Source: Crambe crambe
Taxonomy: Eukaryota > Porifera > Demospongiae > Poecilosclerida > Crambeidae
Assembly (NCBI GenBank): GCA_963924555.1
Contig: OZ004591.1
Span: forward strand, 3,286,001 to 3,350,000
Length of the DNA stretch: 64,000 bases
Direction: 5' to 3'
The notes beneath the pieces were generated by a model, which was not told the DNA's origin, made no database searches, and worked only from the letters and a program-made list of their open reading frames with translations. Position numbers and translations under genes: made by a program. Below, piece after piece: positions 1-12,900 of the stretch; position 1 is the first letter of the stretch, and each line of letters starts with the position of its first letter.

Positions 1-397
1 CAATACTGATAAGGTACATCGCTTCATTTATCTGGACCATGCCAACACTCATCTGAAAAAAGTGTGGAGATTCCACTGTACTGTGCACTAGAGGCAGAAG
101 TTATGTAATATCACTTGAAAAGTGTTTGTGATGTAAAGATGGGAGTGTGTAGTTGCTAACTTCAGGACAGTTATTGATTCAAGTAGAAAGGACATTGCAT
201 GGCTGCTCAAGATGACTATACTCTAATTTCTTGCATGTTTTGATGGAATTGCATGTCATTAGAATTGTATTTTTCCTATATGACCTTTTCTGGAGTTAGC
301 ACTACACCACTGTATTTAGTTATAAAAAAGAACATTGAACATGGTTTACTGCTTTGGGTAGCTTATTTTTTGATTGTTTTTTGTTTTTTCCCTTCAG

Positions 398-511
398 GCT
401 GGTATGCAAGCAGTGCGTGAAAACCGGTATATAATTCTATCTAAAGATTTTGAAAAAGCTTACAAAAAAGCAATTAAGAAGGATGACACTGAACATGATT
501 TTTATAAATGA
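398..511 (+). CDS. PSMC4: PSMC4 (26S proteasome ATPase Rpt3/6B), last exon, partial
   Basis: This is the final coding exon of the AAA-ATPase subunit Rpt3 of the 19S proteasome cap, which helps unfold ubiquitinated substrates and feed them to the 20S core. A pyrimidine-rich acceptor ending in CAG (391-397) precedes 37 codons and a TGA at 509-511. The peptide starts [14 protein letters not shown] and ends in EHDFYK. Animal Rpt3 C-termini end almost identically, with an HbYX-type tail (here F-Y-K) that docks into the 20S alpha ring. The rest of the gene lies left of the window, and bases 1-397 are its last intron. An AATAAA at 699-704 is a plausible poly(A) signal. Identification rests on recalled family sequence and is strong for so short a piece. 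Confidence 0.9.
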   Translation, partial: AGMQAVRENRYIILSKDFEKAYKKAIKKDDTEHDFYK

Positions 512-779
512 CCAAGTTACCCACATTGTATCATAGATACAGCACATGTGTAAATAGCTGATAAAAAAAAAAGCAACTTGCACATCATTAATAGTGCTGT
601 ACTGCTTGGGTATTTATTTGTCAATCTCCAAAGTAGCTGTGTGACTGGAGTGTATAGAAACAAAAATTGCAAGTGGTGATGAGAAGTATTTAATAACAAA
701 TAAATCTTGTGTAGTCTGTGGTGCACAAGGAGCATCTTTATAGTCATGAGTTCACAGTGAATCATTTTAGCTTAGGGTC
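512..779. other. 3' UTR / intergenic stretch between convergent ends
   Basis: AT-rich, with no coding signal. It carries AATAAA on the + strand at 699-704, suitable for PSMC4. It also carries AATAAA on the - strand (TTTATT at 613-618), suitable for a minus-strand transcript ending near 780. If both are used, the two 3' ends overlap. Confidence 0.4.
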
Positions 780-1034
780 TTAACTGTGGGGGGGTGCAGA
801 ATTGTTGAGTTCCTTGTAGATGGAGTCCACTTCCTCAATTCTGTCTCTTGGTATCACTTGAGACTGAAGCCACTCAAGTATTTGCTCCTCCACCGAAAAT
901 ACCGTACCAGACTTCCTTGGGCAATGGTCCATTACAGAGGCATATGAAGGGCTCCACCTGGGGGCTCCCCCCCCCCCCCCCCCCCCCCCCCCACCAAAGA
1001 TTTCAGGGTGCATTCTGAATGCAGGGATGTCCAC
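780..1034 (-). CDS. Unrecognised small ORF or 3' exon, with poly-Gly tract
   Basis: An open frame runs from 1034 to a TAA at 780-782 on the minus strand. The N-terminal half is broken by a 26-base poly-C run (967-992) that reads as about ten glycines. The C-terminal half looks more protein-like, with the acidic, possibly helical stretch VEEQILEWLQSQV followed by RDRIEEVDSIYKEL. A possible splice acceptor (cccccag) near 953-957 would make this only a last exon, but joining there does not obviously fix a frame. A minus-strand poly(A) signal lies about 165 bp downstream. I recognise no family, and it may be a chance ORF. Confidence 0.25.
   Translation of the reverse strand: MDIPAFRMHPEIFGGGGGGGGGGAPRWSPSYASVMDHCPRKSGTVFSVEEQILEWLQSQVIPRDRIEEVDSIYKELNNSAPPHS
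967..992. repeat. Poly-C run (26 nt)
   Basis: An uninterrupted C homopolymer. A second run of 23 C lies at 3856-3878, and a T17-G21 junction lies at 26960-26997. Such runs are prone to length errors in assembly. Confidence 0.95.
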
Positions 1035-2039
1035 ATTGGCACTACTGGATAGTATAAAAGACTACAGTATTATAATTATGGGGAGGGGGGTTCTCCTATT
1101 ATATATGCATCACTTGAAAAAAAAGTGTTGAATTAAGTTGTGATTCTCCTCTCAGTTTGAACATAACATCATCTTGGATGCTTACAGTAGCTAGAACATA
1201 ATACTATACAGGAAAACAAGCTAAAGCTTGCTAGAGGTGACCTTGTCATTGCGAATTTTTTTCTTTTCTTCTGGATATGAAAATTTCAATTAGCTAATCC
1301 AAACTGTAATCATTTTAGCTAGGTATAATTGCTCAATACATGTTGCTGGAGCACTACAATGGATCTAGTACATGTACAGTTTCTTCCATCATATTTACCT
1401 CATTTTCTAAAGAGTGATCAAAGAGTATAACTGATGAGTGCAGCATAACAAGTGAACATGGATACACCTACATGGGTTTTTAAATTGCCGTCCTGATTGG
1501 ATAGGTGTCCATTATCGAAATAACAGTGAAACTGATGCTAATGACTGTTTAAGAAGGACCGTGTTTCTGTAGACACGGGCCTGTGATCCACCATCAGCTC
1601 CACCCCCATATTTTAGATCTGATGGCCCTCAGCAAACCTGAGCTGACACGCTACACAAGTGTGTATGTGTGCAGGGAATCATAGTAGTGGAACTCAACTA
1701 CTACCCCCTTGTTTAGTATGATTAAGATATGCAAGTAAGTAGTATCTCCAGCAGATCTACCAGATTTACCTGCTGTGATGGTGCAAGGAAATAACAGTGA
1801 TAAGGGTCACTCCCCAAGACATCTTGACAGGTTTGCCACAAAAGCCACTGGTACCATGCAGTCTATCTGCCAGTATCAATTCCTGGGACAAATTTTAATT
1901 TCCTTAAAGAAGCAGGTGTGTTGGTGTGCTGGTTACTCTCCACTCATGGTTATCTGGATGGTTTTTATACTTCTTCAATCTCTTCTTGATGAATAATACT
2001 TAACTAGCTAGACCATTTAAAAAAAGTTCTCAGTGCATA

Positions 2040-3232
2040 CAGGGCCGGAGCCATAGGTCAGGTTTTAAGGTTTCAACCTGACCACTTTTTCTCACAGAAA
2101 TTAATGTTACTTTACTTAACTTTGCTTCAGCAAACTACATAAACCACAGACAGCTTAGCTTCAACAGAAGGACCAATTTCAGGGTTCTATCTACTGGGGT
2201 AGGTGGGGTAGAAGCTTCTACCCCAAACACTCCAGCTTCTACCCTAAAACTTGCCTGCAGACAGTCTTAAAATTAGTATTGAGTGTAGCACTTATACACA
2301 GGGCTGGATCCAGGGGTGGGGTACCCCCTTTTTGTTCTCAAGCTAGCTATTATAAAATGACAATGCAATTTGACAATTCTTACTTAGCCATGTCTATTTT
2401 TCTTTGACAACTTGTGTTTCTCCTCTAAAGTAATGTAATTAGAAGAGAGAACATGTTATAGCTATGTGTGGGCTAACTAAACTAGGAACTAATGTGGTTA
2501 CTATATCATCTAAGGCTACAGTCAAAGAAAATGTATACACGACACATCCATTTTGGTTTTCACTTTCAAGGTCACACATTGGATAACTTGGTGCATACTA
2601 ACTGATTTTCTTTTACGATCACACCTGTGACCACTTCAAAGATATCTTTTGGAGCACTCTGGCTTACATTTTCAAGGTCACACATTAGATAACTCAGTGC
2701 ATAGCTACTAACTGTGATTTGAGGCGTTACCTTGCATGTGTCACATTGAGTTCAAGTACCAGTGAAGCCAACATGGGTCCTCCAAATAAATATGCTCCTT
2801 CTTGCACCTTTCCTTATGGTCCAGTGTTTGTGCTCCTAGTCTTGCAACCCCACTTATCTAAAAATTTTGGATCCAGCCCTGACATACAAGGATAAAGGAC
2901 GTGTTATAATGACATGCAGCTTGTCCACATGGCTTACTAGTTATTCAACTACGTAGCTTGCCTCTTGATGAAAATGGACTAATTTGTAATCAGAACAAAC
3001 ACGTGTACCCCAATTTCTAGATAGAACACTGAATTTGGGATACTTCAGAGTAGTAAGCATTTTGAGATTCATGTGGGAGGGAGCACATTTCCCTCCCACA
3101 CCCTCCCCTAGCCCTCACTATGGCCTATGGCCATGTGATCAGTGAGCTTCCCCCCCAAGGTGAAATTCCTAGATGAAACCCTGCAAGTTATATATTAACC
3201 TGGCCACTCATTTTTTTGTGGCTCCGGCCCTG
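2040..3232. mobile_element. Nested non-autonomous TIR elements (three layers)
   Basis: Three pairs of terminal inverted repeats sit one inside the other, all beginning CAGGG. The outer pair is CAGGGCCGGAGCCA at 2040 with its complement ending at 3232. The middle pair is CAGGGTTCTATCTA at 2180 with a one-mismatch partner ending at 3031, flanked on both sides by AATTT. The inner pair is CAGGGCTGGATCCA at 2299 with a perfect partner ending at 2881. A fourth terminus-like sequence (TAGATGAAACCCTG) ends near 3183. No transposase is encoded. CAGGG ends are typical of hAT-like families, but I see no clean 8-bp target duplication, so the superfamily is open. Confidence 0.65.
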
Positions 3233-3584
3233 GGATAAAGTGTGCGCATGCATGACCATCACAAAGTTTTTGACTTCTTTACTGCCAATCCATGGGGGAG
3301 GTTTGGGGTCTTGCAATGATACCATTTTTGAATTTTAAATACTAGGAATTTTGCATCACATAGTTAGTACACAAGAATGCTCAGACAAACAAAATTTGCA
3401 GGCAAGGAACGATAGATCTTAGCACTATCAACCCAAATTCCCAATTCGTTGGGAACTGACATTTGAACACTATCATAGGTCATAGGGCAGATAGGGCTAC
3501 CACTGTGGTGAAGAAGCCCTACTATTAGGTTATAAGTGAGTGGCCCTAAAATCTAGCTGGATCGACTGCAGCATCATATCAAAC

Positions 3585-3698
3585 CTGCTGTAACTTTCTC
3601 AATTCTTAACCAAATTAATTTGAAAGCAGCAGAGAGAGTGGATAATCAGCTCTCTGTTAATGCATTTAACTAGTTAAGAATTGAGAAAGTTACAGCAG
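3585..3698. repeat. Perfect 26-bp inverted repeat, 62-bp loop
   Basis: The arm at 3585-3610 (CTGCTGTAACTTTCTC...) is the exact reverse complement of 3673-3698. It sits just upstream of the AMP deaminase start and is most likely the end of a small inverted-repeat element. A related motif (catcatatcaaacc) recurs at 60395-60552. Confidence 0.7.
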
Positions 3699-3944
3699 TT
3701 AAAGCGAATGGCCAAGGTGAATGCAAATAGAGCATTTTTGACTGCAGCATCCAAGCCCGCTAACCAATCAAACTCTAGCCCCACCAATTTTCTCCACCTA
3801 TGCACTGTCAACACAGGTAGTTTCACTATGGGACTAATGTACAATAAGCGAAAAGCCCCCCCCCCCCCCCCCCCCCCCGGCCACCGCCCTATTTATAGCC
3901 CTGGCCCATGCGAGTACCGGGTCCGGGTATACTGTACTGGTAAG

Positions 3945-6900
3945 ATGACTTCAAATACTCATTCGAGCACTAGAAGCGAAGATGATTCACCGTCGTTAGA
4001 TTCACAGAGTACTCAAGTGTTTGAAAATCTTGCGAAGAAATTACATCGCTTGGAAAGCAAGTTAGGTAAGTAAATTTACAATATTACATCAGCAGTAAGA
4101 AATTAAAATTTTATTTTGGGTGAATGATTTTCAGCTGGTAATATTCTTATTCCATGGTTATGGTTATTATTATGGTCTCACTCTAAAGTGGGTAATTCTG
4201 GTATAATTAGTAGAGGATTTATTCTAGTGTCTAAAGCAGCTGATTTGTTCCTGTGTAGTACCTACTTTAATCTGGTGTAGCCAGCCCCGAGCGCCCGGGG
4301 CTGCTATGCCAGATTAGTAGTACCTTAACAATATTTAGACACCGAGACCAAGGATTACTCTGTTCTAAAGGCCTTGATGAGAGTAGGGGCCTGAGAACAG
4401 CATAGAAGCAACTCAAGGGCAAGCTTACTAGATCTTTCTTGTGCCCAGGTAAATTTATCTACACACGCTTAAAAGCTGGAGAAACAGCCTATCAAGCATA
4501 GATTCCAAGCATTCTTTACCGTGCATCTATTCTTGCGCAGCTTTGTTGCGAGCCAATTTTGTGAAAAGCTTGTCGGATGCCCGCCCTATTATAGCCCTGG
4601 CCTTTCCCAGGGTAGTGGTGTCTTCTCATCTCAGCATAAGGTGAGATCACTGCCTTAAATGGATCTCAGCATAAGGCGAGATCACTGCCGTAAATGGGTG
4701 TTATTGCAATGAAAATGAATAGTACTCAACACACTAACATCAAACCACATCAATCGAGGTTCAAAACCTCATGCTCAGCTTTTGGGAGCGGAGATCTGGG
4801 CATGAGGTAGTATATTTGAATGTTGTACATTTTGTTAAGAAAGTGCATGGTAGCTCTGTAGGGATGGTAGGTGAAAGATTGTATAAGTTCAAACTTAAAA
4901 ATTCTGCTCAGGTTCTCTAGAAACTCTACAGAAAAGAATTTAAATTAAAACTTATTTGTAAAGACAAGTTCTATTATTCTTCATAAATATATAATTGCCA
5001 TACTAATTCACTGGCTAAAGTTATCATAATTCTAGTATGACCATCTATTACAGCTACGTAGCTACATATTCTTTCTATTTTGAGACCTGCACACGAGGCA
5101 GGTCCACTTGCTTGTTTAATGACAGAATGGGATCTGTTATATAGTTAGTCAGAGTGATAAGTAAACACATCATCACATAGCAAGGTAATTTCGAATGGGT
5201 TTGATGCTTGGGGTATAATTTGAACTGTGATTTATTATGGACATAACAGAGAGAGCCCGTTCTCCTCCACAAAGTCCACTTTTACATCAGGATGAAGTGT
5301 GTTTATCAGAGGATGAACAGAGTGTTGAAGATGAGGAGTTGCTAGAATTCTTTACTCATACAGGAGATTATCGACCAGGTGTGTGTTATCAACCAGGAAG
5401 GCAGGGAAAAATAATAAATAGAGCAATCTTGTATTCAATATGTGTGTGTGTGCATATGGGCATGACAATCACACCATAAATATCTTTTTTTGAGCTGTGT
5501 GTGCATATATATATAGGCTGTAGAAAAAATATGCATACATGACTGATTTAACCCCTTGCTGTACATAGCAATAGGAAGAAAGGAAAGCAAATATCTATCT
5601 TCAGTAACATTTTGACCATGATTCCAAACTAGTTTGGCTACTTCTCAGATATAAGTCGATCCATCTGCTGTATAATTATGTTTAATTTTTGGTGTCAATT
5701 ATTATACTAGATACTATGTCTCCTAATGCGGTGTTTCAATATGCTGGTGATCGTGAAACAGTAGATGAGGATGACACTAAGGATATAGAAGTCAGTGAGA
5801 AAACATTAGCAAGGTATTCAATTTTATTGGTGAGCGAGCGAAGCCCCACACTAATCGAAGATTGAGATATTTATATGTATGTACACGTACGTCAATTAAA
5901 ATGCGCATGCACATTTCAATTCAATAATGAGGGCATGCCGGATGGACTGTGCTGACTCTTTCAGAGCAGCCTCAAGCAGCTAACTGTATGATACTGGCAG
6001 TGGTGCATGCCAGCTCTGCAGTCTGAGTGCAGCTTCAGCTGGTAATTCTCTAGCTGTCTTGCAGTGCCATGGGCAGATACCATTTAGGTCCATGTGTATA
6101 AAATTATAGCTAGCTATATAGCTCTTCACTACCCCCACATAAATTTTGAGAAAAAAATATTTAAAAAATTCACAGGATATTACATTAATCCCCTATAAAT
6201 TGGACTATAATATATATAGCTTATTACAATGTGCAACCTATTCTACAGGAGATGGAGTGGGTTCATGGTGCTTTTTATGCACCTGAACCTGGAGACGGCC
6301 ATCCCCAAAAATGGCAAATCTTGATGACGGAAAATGTCTCTTGAGACGCTATTCCCGAGAGATATGGCTACCATGCATTCCGGGGTCCTCGTCCTGTAGC
6401 CAATACAATTAACACTCTGATGCTAACTGGGAATGCACCAAGTCAGTTAACAACCTGAATAGATATTGAAAACAAAGTCAGGCTATATAATCATAAGTGA
6501 GGGAGGAGTACATTGAAATGACCACTGGCTGCTCGCTCGCTCGCCCAACAATGCTATACGAGCATCTCTAGTTAATTTGCCCATGCACTAGGAACAGTTC
6601 TACTGAAGAAATTGTTATATCTTAACGATTATCTTTGGACTCAAGGCCTTTTTCCTCTTTCCCATGAGTACCCAGCCATCTTCACTTGACCATAGTTCTT
6701 GCCTACAGTGGCTTCTTTTCACTTCAACTCACCCTGCCCACTTCATATAATAAGAATAAGGTCAGCAGATGGCTAAATTGGCATTGATTGAGGCATGGTT
6801 GAATTTGGTAGTTTTCAAGTGTCTGATTTACCCTCAGTTGTAGAGTAGGAAGTGGTAGTAATCAGTTTTCAACTGTAGCATCTCTTAGCCAGCGCAACTA

Positions 6901-9900
6901 CTCGCCTCATTAACTTATGAATTATTCATGAGCAAGCATTATATGTAACCTTAAATCTTTTGCTAAAGCTAAACAGTATGCTAGGGCTACATTACCAAGT
7001 GTGTAGCAACCCCTAGCCTTGGTGCAGTGCATAGGGTCACTGCACAATAGAGTCAGAAATTGAACAGGAAATTGATAGCACTATCACAACAGGTAGCCTC
7101 AGGAAGTGGAGACTGTGAAGAATTTCTTCTAATAGTTATTACCCAGCTTGTCAATCCTCTGCAACCAGCTTCTCCTCTTTACCTCCCTGGCTGAGTCTCA
7201 AGTCCCTTGGTAGCGAGCAGCGTCTGTTAACTGGTCATCTGGGTCATCCATTATCAACCTCTGAAGAATACTCCTGCCTTCAGGATGATTAAGAAGGCTA
7301 CCAGCCGGTCACAGCGATCTAATTATTTTTGATTCCACAGAGATTCTTTCTTTGTGGGAGAGAAGACAGGCAAAGCATAAACTCTTGCCGAATCCTGTGG
7401 GCCATGGGAAGAATGGCAAATACATCTCTGCTATTCTGAATAGCAGTCACTGTGAGCTGTTCTGGCTTTATAGCTGGATATCCCAACTGTTTCACAGCAG
7501 TTACGATAGTGTCTTCAATTCTTCCTTCCATTTTGCCATGCTTTTCTTGCCGTGCGAATGATTACATACATATATGCACCAAATTATGATATACCGTGCA
7601 GGATATTTCACTGTTAAAGGGTAACTGAAATGAAAAAATCATTTCTCAGTTGTTTTGTATGCCTACATTACTGTGAAGGAAGTCTCACTGAGAAAATAGC
7701 AGTAGAAGTTGACCTGTTTGGGGTGGGGGTTACTAGTGATGTCAAGGAACTCACCTCATTGAAAATTATACAAAAGTTTGTCCTTGTATTTCATACATGG
7801 TGCATTCCCTCCAAAGTTTGCAAAAGTTAAATCCTGGAGTCTGTTTTTCACACATTTCCACCCCACAAATACTGGGGTATGTTAAAAGTTATAACAATTT
7901 AAAGTCCATGGCTCTGGTTACTGCTTTCTGAGCTGATGGCCAATCTAGTATGTTGTAATTAGGTATGCATGCTCTATATCTCCAGTGAGTATATCTAGAC
8001 AGCTAACACATACTCCAGTAAGTCTAAGACTTTTAGGCACGCCCCTACCTTTCAATAGCACCCAAAACAGGATATACCTACTTTTACTGCTAATTTCTCC
8101 ATGAAACTTCAACCAATGCTTCTCATATTTCTTCCCAGATTACATAATAATCAATAAACTGTGGAATATGATTTTTTTAGTGCCCTTCTTTTTGTGATTT
8201 GAAATTTCAAACAAATAGAAATCAGTAGTTTTGTTGCTAAATATCAAAAGTCAGTGGACAAAATGTATACAGTTATAGTATAGAGAGTTTGTAATTACCT
8301 CTGATCTCATATTAATTTTGTAGAGAAACTGAAGCAGGAAGTGGTGTTTTACTGGAAGCTGGTGTTTGCATGCGAGTACCATTTAACAGGGTGAAGATTG
8401 CAGAGGCAGAAATGGCATCAGATCCTAATGAGATGATAGATTTTGCTGGAGTAAGTTGAGGAATGATATACAGCTTGTGATATTAAGATATTTCAGGTTT
8501 TTTCAGGGGAATATGATGAAGCAAGACAGCTTATATTGGGTGCCTTGAGAATGAGGCGCAAATATATGGAATTAAGTATGCAGATGTTTTGCAAAACAGC
8601 CTCTCTTATGCTGGATGACAAATTACCTCCTAGTTCTGTCTTTTGTACTACTTCACATAAAGAGGGAGAAAAGCTATTGTATACTGCAGCTGGTGATATC
8701 ATTGCTTGTAAGTGTATTACTCAAGTCAGAGTGAAGTATTTTATGAACTGAAGTAACACCATACTTCAGTGTAATTATTCTTAACTAAAGATATAAGAGC
8801 AGTTTATTGTTCACTGTTGCTATTGAGATGTCATTCAAGATAAGAACTCTTGTAGGATTGCCAGCACTCCAGTAGCCAACTGAAGGTTGCTAGAGGAGAA
8901 CTGGGTAACCCTTTACTGCGAAGAAAGAGAGAGCAGACCCTAGGCCCTAGGCCTCAGAGGACATGTAACTGAAAAGAGACCAGCAATGCTGGATAATTCC
9001 CCTAACCATGACTCGTACAGTAATTTGTGAAAGAACAAAGGCATCCATCCAGGGGAGGGGGCAGGGGGGCCGGTGCACGTACGTATGTACATACAAGCAC
9101 ATTAATATATAGATTACTTGGGCAATGTGCAACATTAAGCGAGCAATCAAGTATTCTTTAGTGCTTCAACTCTTTAGAAGATTTTGCTGTTGAATTTAAG
9201 TCTAGAGCCTCTACAACTACTACTACATGTATAGCAATGTGCAGCATTTGACAGTGAGCAATTAAAGTAGTAGTCTCAGCCCAGCCCACTCGGAAAGGAG
9301 AGGGGTCTGGTGACTATGGGCATAAATCTTGGTTTTGCTGACTCAGCTACGTGCGCAGCGAATGTCAAGCCGCCCCCACACCTGCAAGCTCGCTAGCTAG
9401 CTAGAGGACTAGGTGACTGGAAGCCGATTTGTGCAGATCTGGGGACTAGTTGCATTGCTAGTGACAGCTTCAATCTATGGCACTGGTAAGCTAGCTATCA
9501 ATCAATCCCACTAAATTGAATCATGTGACAGTTAGTGCTATTCTGATTGGTTTACTCAATTATACTGCTGAGTCAGCAAAACCAAACCAGACCCCTCTCC
9601 TTTCCAGGTGGGGGCTGGGCTGAGACAATTAAAGTAGCTGATAGGCTTTCATGGACATAAGTGGTCCTACATAGAAGATTGTAAATGCTTTATCACAAGC
9701 ACTTGGATAAGCCAAGCCCCTACAACCCACTTAGATAAGCCCAGCACATGGTAGAAAACAATCTAGCTCAATTACAATTGGAGCATGCACATCCAGCGCT
9801 ACTAATTCAGGACACATAGGTACATATGTATGTACCATACTTAAGGTACATATGTATGTACCATACTTACGCCTGGAGTTTAGATGTATATATATTACAA

Positions 9901-12900
9901 TTTCAATTAGTCATGACCTGAGAGTCAGCTCACTCGCTGTGCTCGCTCGCTGAATTACTAGGTCAATGTTCAACATTCAGTTAACAGCGAGTGAGCGAGC
10001 AGTACTACAACTCTTTAGAAGATTTTGCTGCTGAGTTTATATGTAACAAAAACCTGTGGAGCCTCTACAACTACTACTATAGTAATGTGCAGCATTTGAA
10101 AGTGACCAAGTGAGCAAGTAGCTGATAGGCTCCAGTGCTTGATATTGCTAAGAGTCACATTAGTGGTGGTTCCAACCAGGAAGCTCCATGCATAACAAGT
10201 TAGTCTTTTAAAAGACTGGATGTAGTAAACCTATTTTCATTTGGTTATCACTGATTTATTTTGCAGGTAAATAAATAGTTATAGGAGTTATACTGAAGAC
10301 TGAAGATCTTACTTTTTGCATGCACTGTTATTATCACATCATTGTTTTTTGTTTTTTTGTTGTTGTTTTTTTGTTAATGTTAAGTGAGTGAGCTTTTATG
10401 GTGGTCATAGCTATAGCTTGGCTATCTTTCAGCTTACTCAGCCTACTTATGATTTTGTAGTTTCTGTTCTGCTATTTAAGGCTTTCTTGCAGGCTCTCTT
10501 GCTAGATATCTTGAGCTTTGTACCCCATGGTCTCGCTAATTATGGCTTTCATGTTGGTTTCTTGCTTACTTTCTGTTATTATAACATGCCTGGTCTTCAG
10601 CTCTTTCTGCTTTCTCACAACTCAGAGACTTACCTCAACTTTGTAGCTTCTGTTATTCGCTATTTAAGGCTCACTCTTGCTGTTTAGACGTTCATAAAAT
10701 CTTGAGGTTGTACACTCTGCTCTCGCTGCTTGCTCTCAGACAATCGTTAACTTGCCCACTTTCTTGACAAGTGGTAATTATAATTGTAAGGTCAAGGTCA
10801 CGCGCATGCGTATAACTATTTGCGCGTGCTACTAATACGTACCACCATGCCTGCTAGTTAATTGCCTTCAGCACTGTGCCTCGGCACTCTGGTGCGAGGC
10901 AAAAAGCTGTAAATATGCACTTAGATAAGCCAAGTGCCTACAATCCACTTAGATAAGTCAAATGCTTCTATGACAAAAAGGCTGCACATCATGCACATGC
11001 AGGGCGCTACTATTGCACGACACGTACCGTATGTACGCCTGGGAGTGTAGACCTAGATATATATATCTACACTTTCAATGAGTCATTAATGAGCGTGGGT
11101 ATTTTGTCGCTCAAGCCTACATAGAGAGTGCTACTGCACTCTGTTAATTAGCAGGATCCTAGATGGCCCATGAGTCTGGTTATGAGATGCAACAGTATAT
11201 CAGGTACATATCAATAAAGGCCTTAAAAAATTATATATGAAATTTGGTCAATGGCAATCTTATTATAAACTTTATAGATAGCATTAGTCCTTCCAGGTAC
11301 AATATGATGAAACATCCAATGAACTACATAGCTACAATACGTTGAACTTTAACTTGGATAGCAGGATCACAGCATCCAGTTGCCTATAATAAAATAATAG
11401 AGCGTTACATCAAAAAAGGTGATGAACAAGTAAAGGAAAAATATTTAAATAAAAAAGAAAAGTTGTGTGTGGTTCAGCAACAAGAGAGTGAACTTCAGTC
11501 AAGTAACCCCTTACCCATCACTGATATCACCAAACTACGAGGTAACTATTCCTACTTCATAATCTTATCTTGGCCTGTCATGGGAGTGAAGTAGGAATAG
11601 TTAGCTCGTAGTTTTGTAATATTGGTGATGGGTAAGGGGTTACTTGACTGAAGTTCACTCTCTTGTTGCTGAACTTTTTTGAACTGCACACAGTCGTCCC
11701 TACCCTACTTTTCTTTTTTATTTAGAATAAATATTTCTATATATAATAGCTAGTACCCAAGTAATATCACCTTTGAAATAGCTAAGGGGTTGATCGATCC
11801 TTGGATTCTTTTTGCCAGCAGAGACATTTCTGTTAGTATACACTCTGGCAAAGTTGGTATTGCACTCTATCTTTTGAGGGCGGAGCAGGTCAGTATTATT
11901 CTTTAGGAATTTTTTGGTCACCCGGTGTCAAGGAAATTATGCCGGCTGTGAATGTAAGGCTGTCCACAGTCATAATTTCCATATGTCTCTTGTAATTGGC
12001 CGACTCAACTGTCAACTGTCTTTAGGCCTACTAGACATAAATCACCGGCTAAATGACCTTCAGGTTTGTTCAATATTTGTACAATTCTGTGCAGCTGTGT
12101 TAGCCTTGAACCCAGCCTCTCTTTTCCTTTTTGGGGGGGGGCGGGGTGGAAAGAGAGCCTGGTTATCCACTGTTTGCGCATGCGCCAGTTTTTCCCAGAA
12201 ATCTGGGAATCAGGATATCACTCAGATATTTCCGCTACAGCTAGCTAGTCAGCCATGAAACATGGAGAATCCAACAGCAGAGAGTCATGTGGAAAATCAA
12301 CAACTGAGGTGGGCTTTCTAGCTTATCGAATAGATAAAGCCCCACCCCTTGCGCAGCTTATTTGACAGGAATGCTGTCAGGACCACTTCCTTCAATCTTG
12401 ATAACACAGCACGGTAGCTGCTTCTTTCACTTAGTTGTAGCTGTAACCATCGAAAAAGGTCAATAGGTCATTCAATGCCATGAAGTTAACTATCCCTACT
12501 TCATTCCCCATGAGAAGCCAGATAATTACTTCAGAATGTATAATGGCTCAATTCAGCACAGCAGGAGTAACAAGGGTGTGGTTATTGAAATTACAAGGTG
12601 TAAACTATTCTTGTTCTTTAACTTTTTTGAACCTTACACACAGCCGTCCCTACTGCATATTTTCCCCTTGTAGTACGTAGCTACATTTAAAGCTAAGTAG
12701 CTTACAGCTATAAGTGTGACATGGTGTAATGTACGTATATTTAGGGGTTGTTGGCAGAATATAAAACATTCCTTCTTCCCTACCCTTGTTTACTTACTTT
12801 TTTTTTTCATCCCTACTTTTCATTTCACAGAAATGCCTTACTTGTATTAGGCCCAGTATGATCTGCAATAATAATTATCATATACACCACTTTTTTTTTT

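Noticed and set aside
10388-10687. 99-codon ORF in AMPD intron 5
   Set aside because: Leucine/phenylalanine-rich reading of an internally duplicated noncoding repeat; no domain and no splice context.
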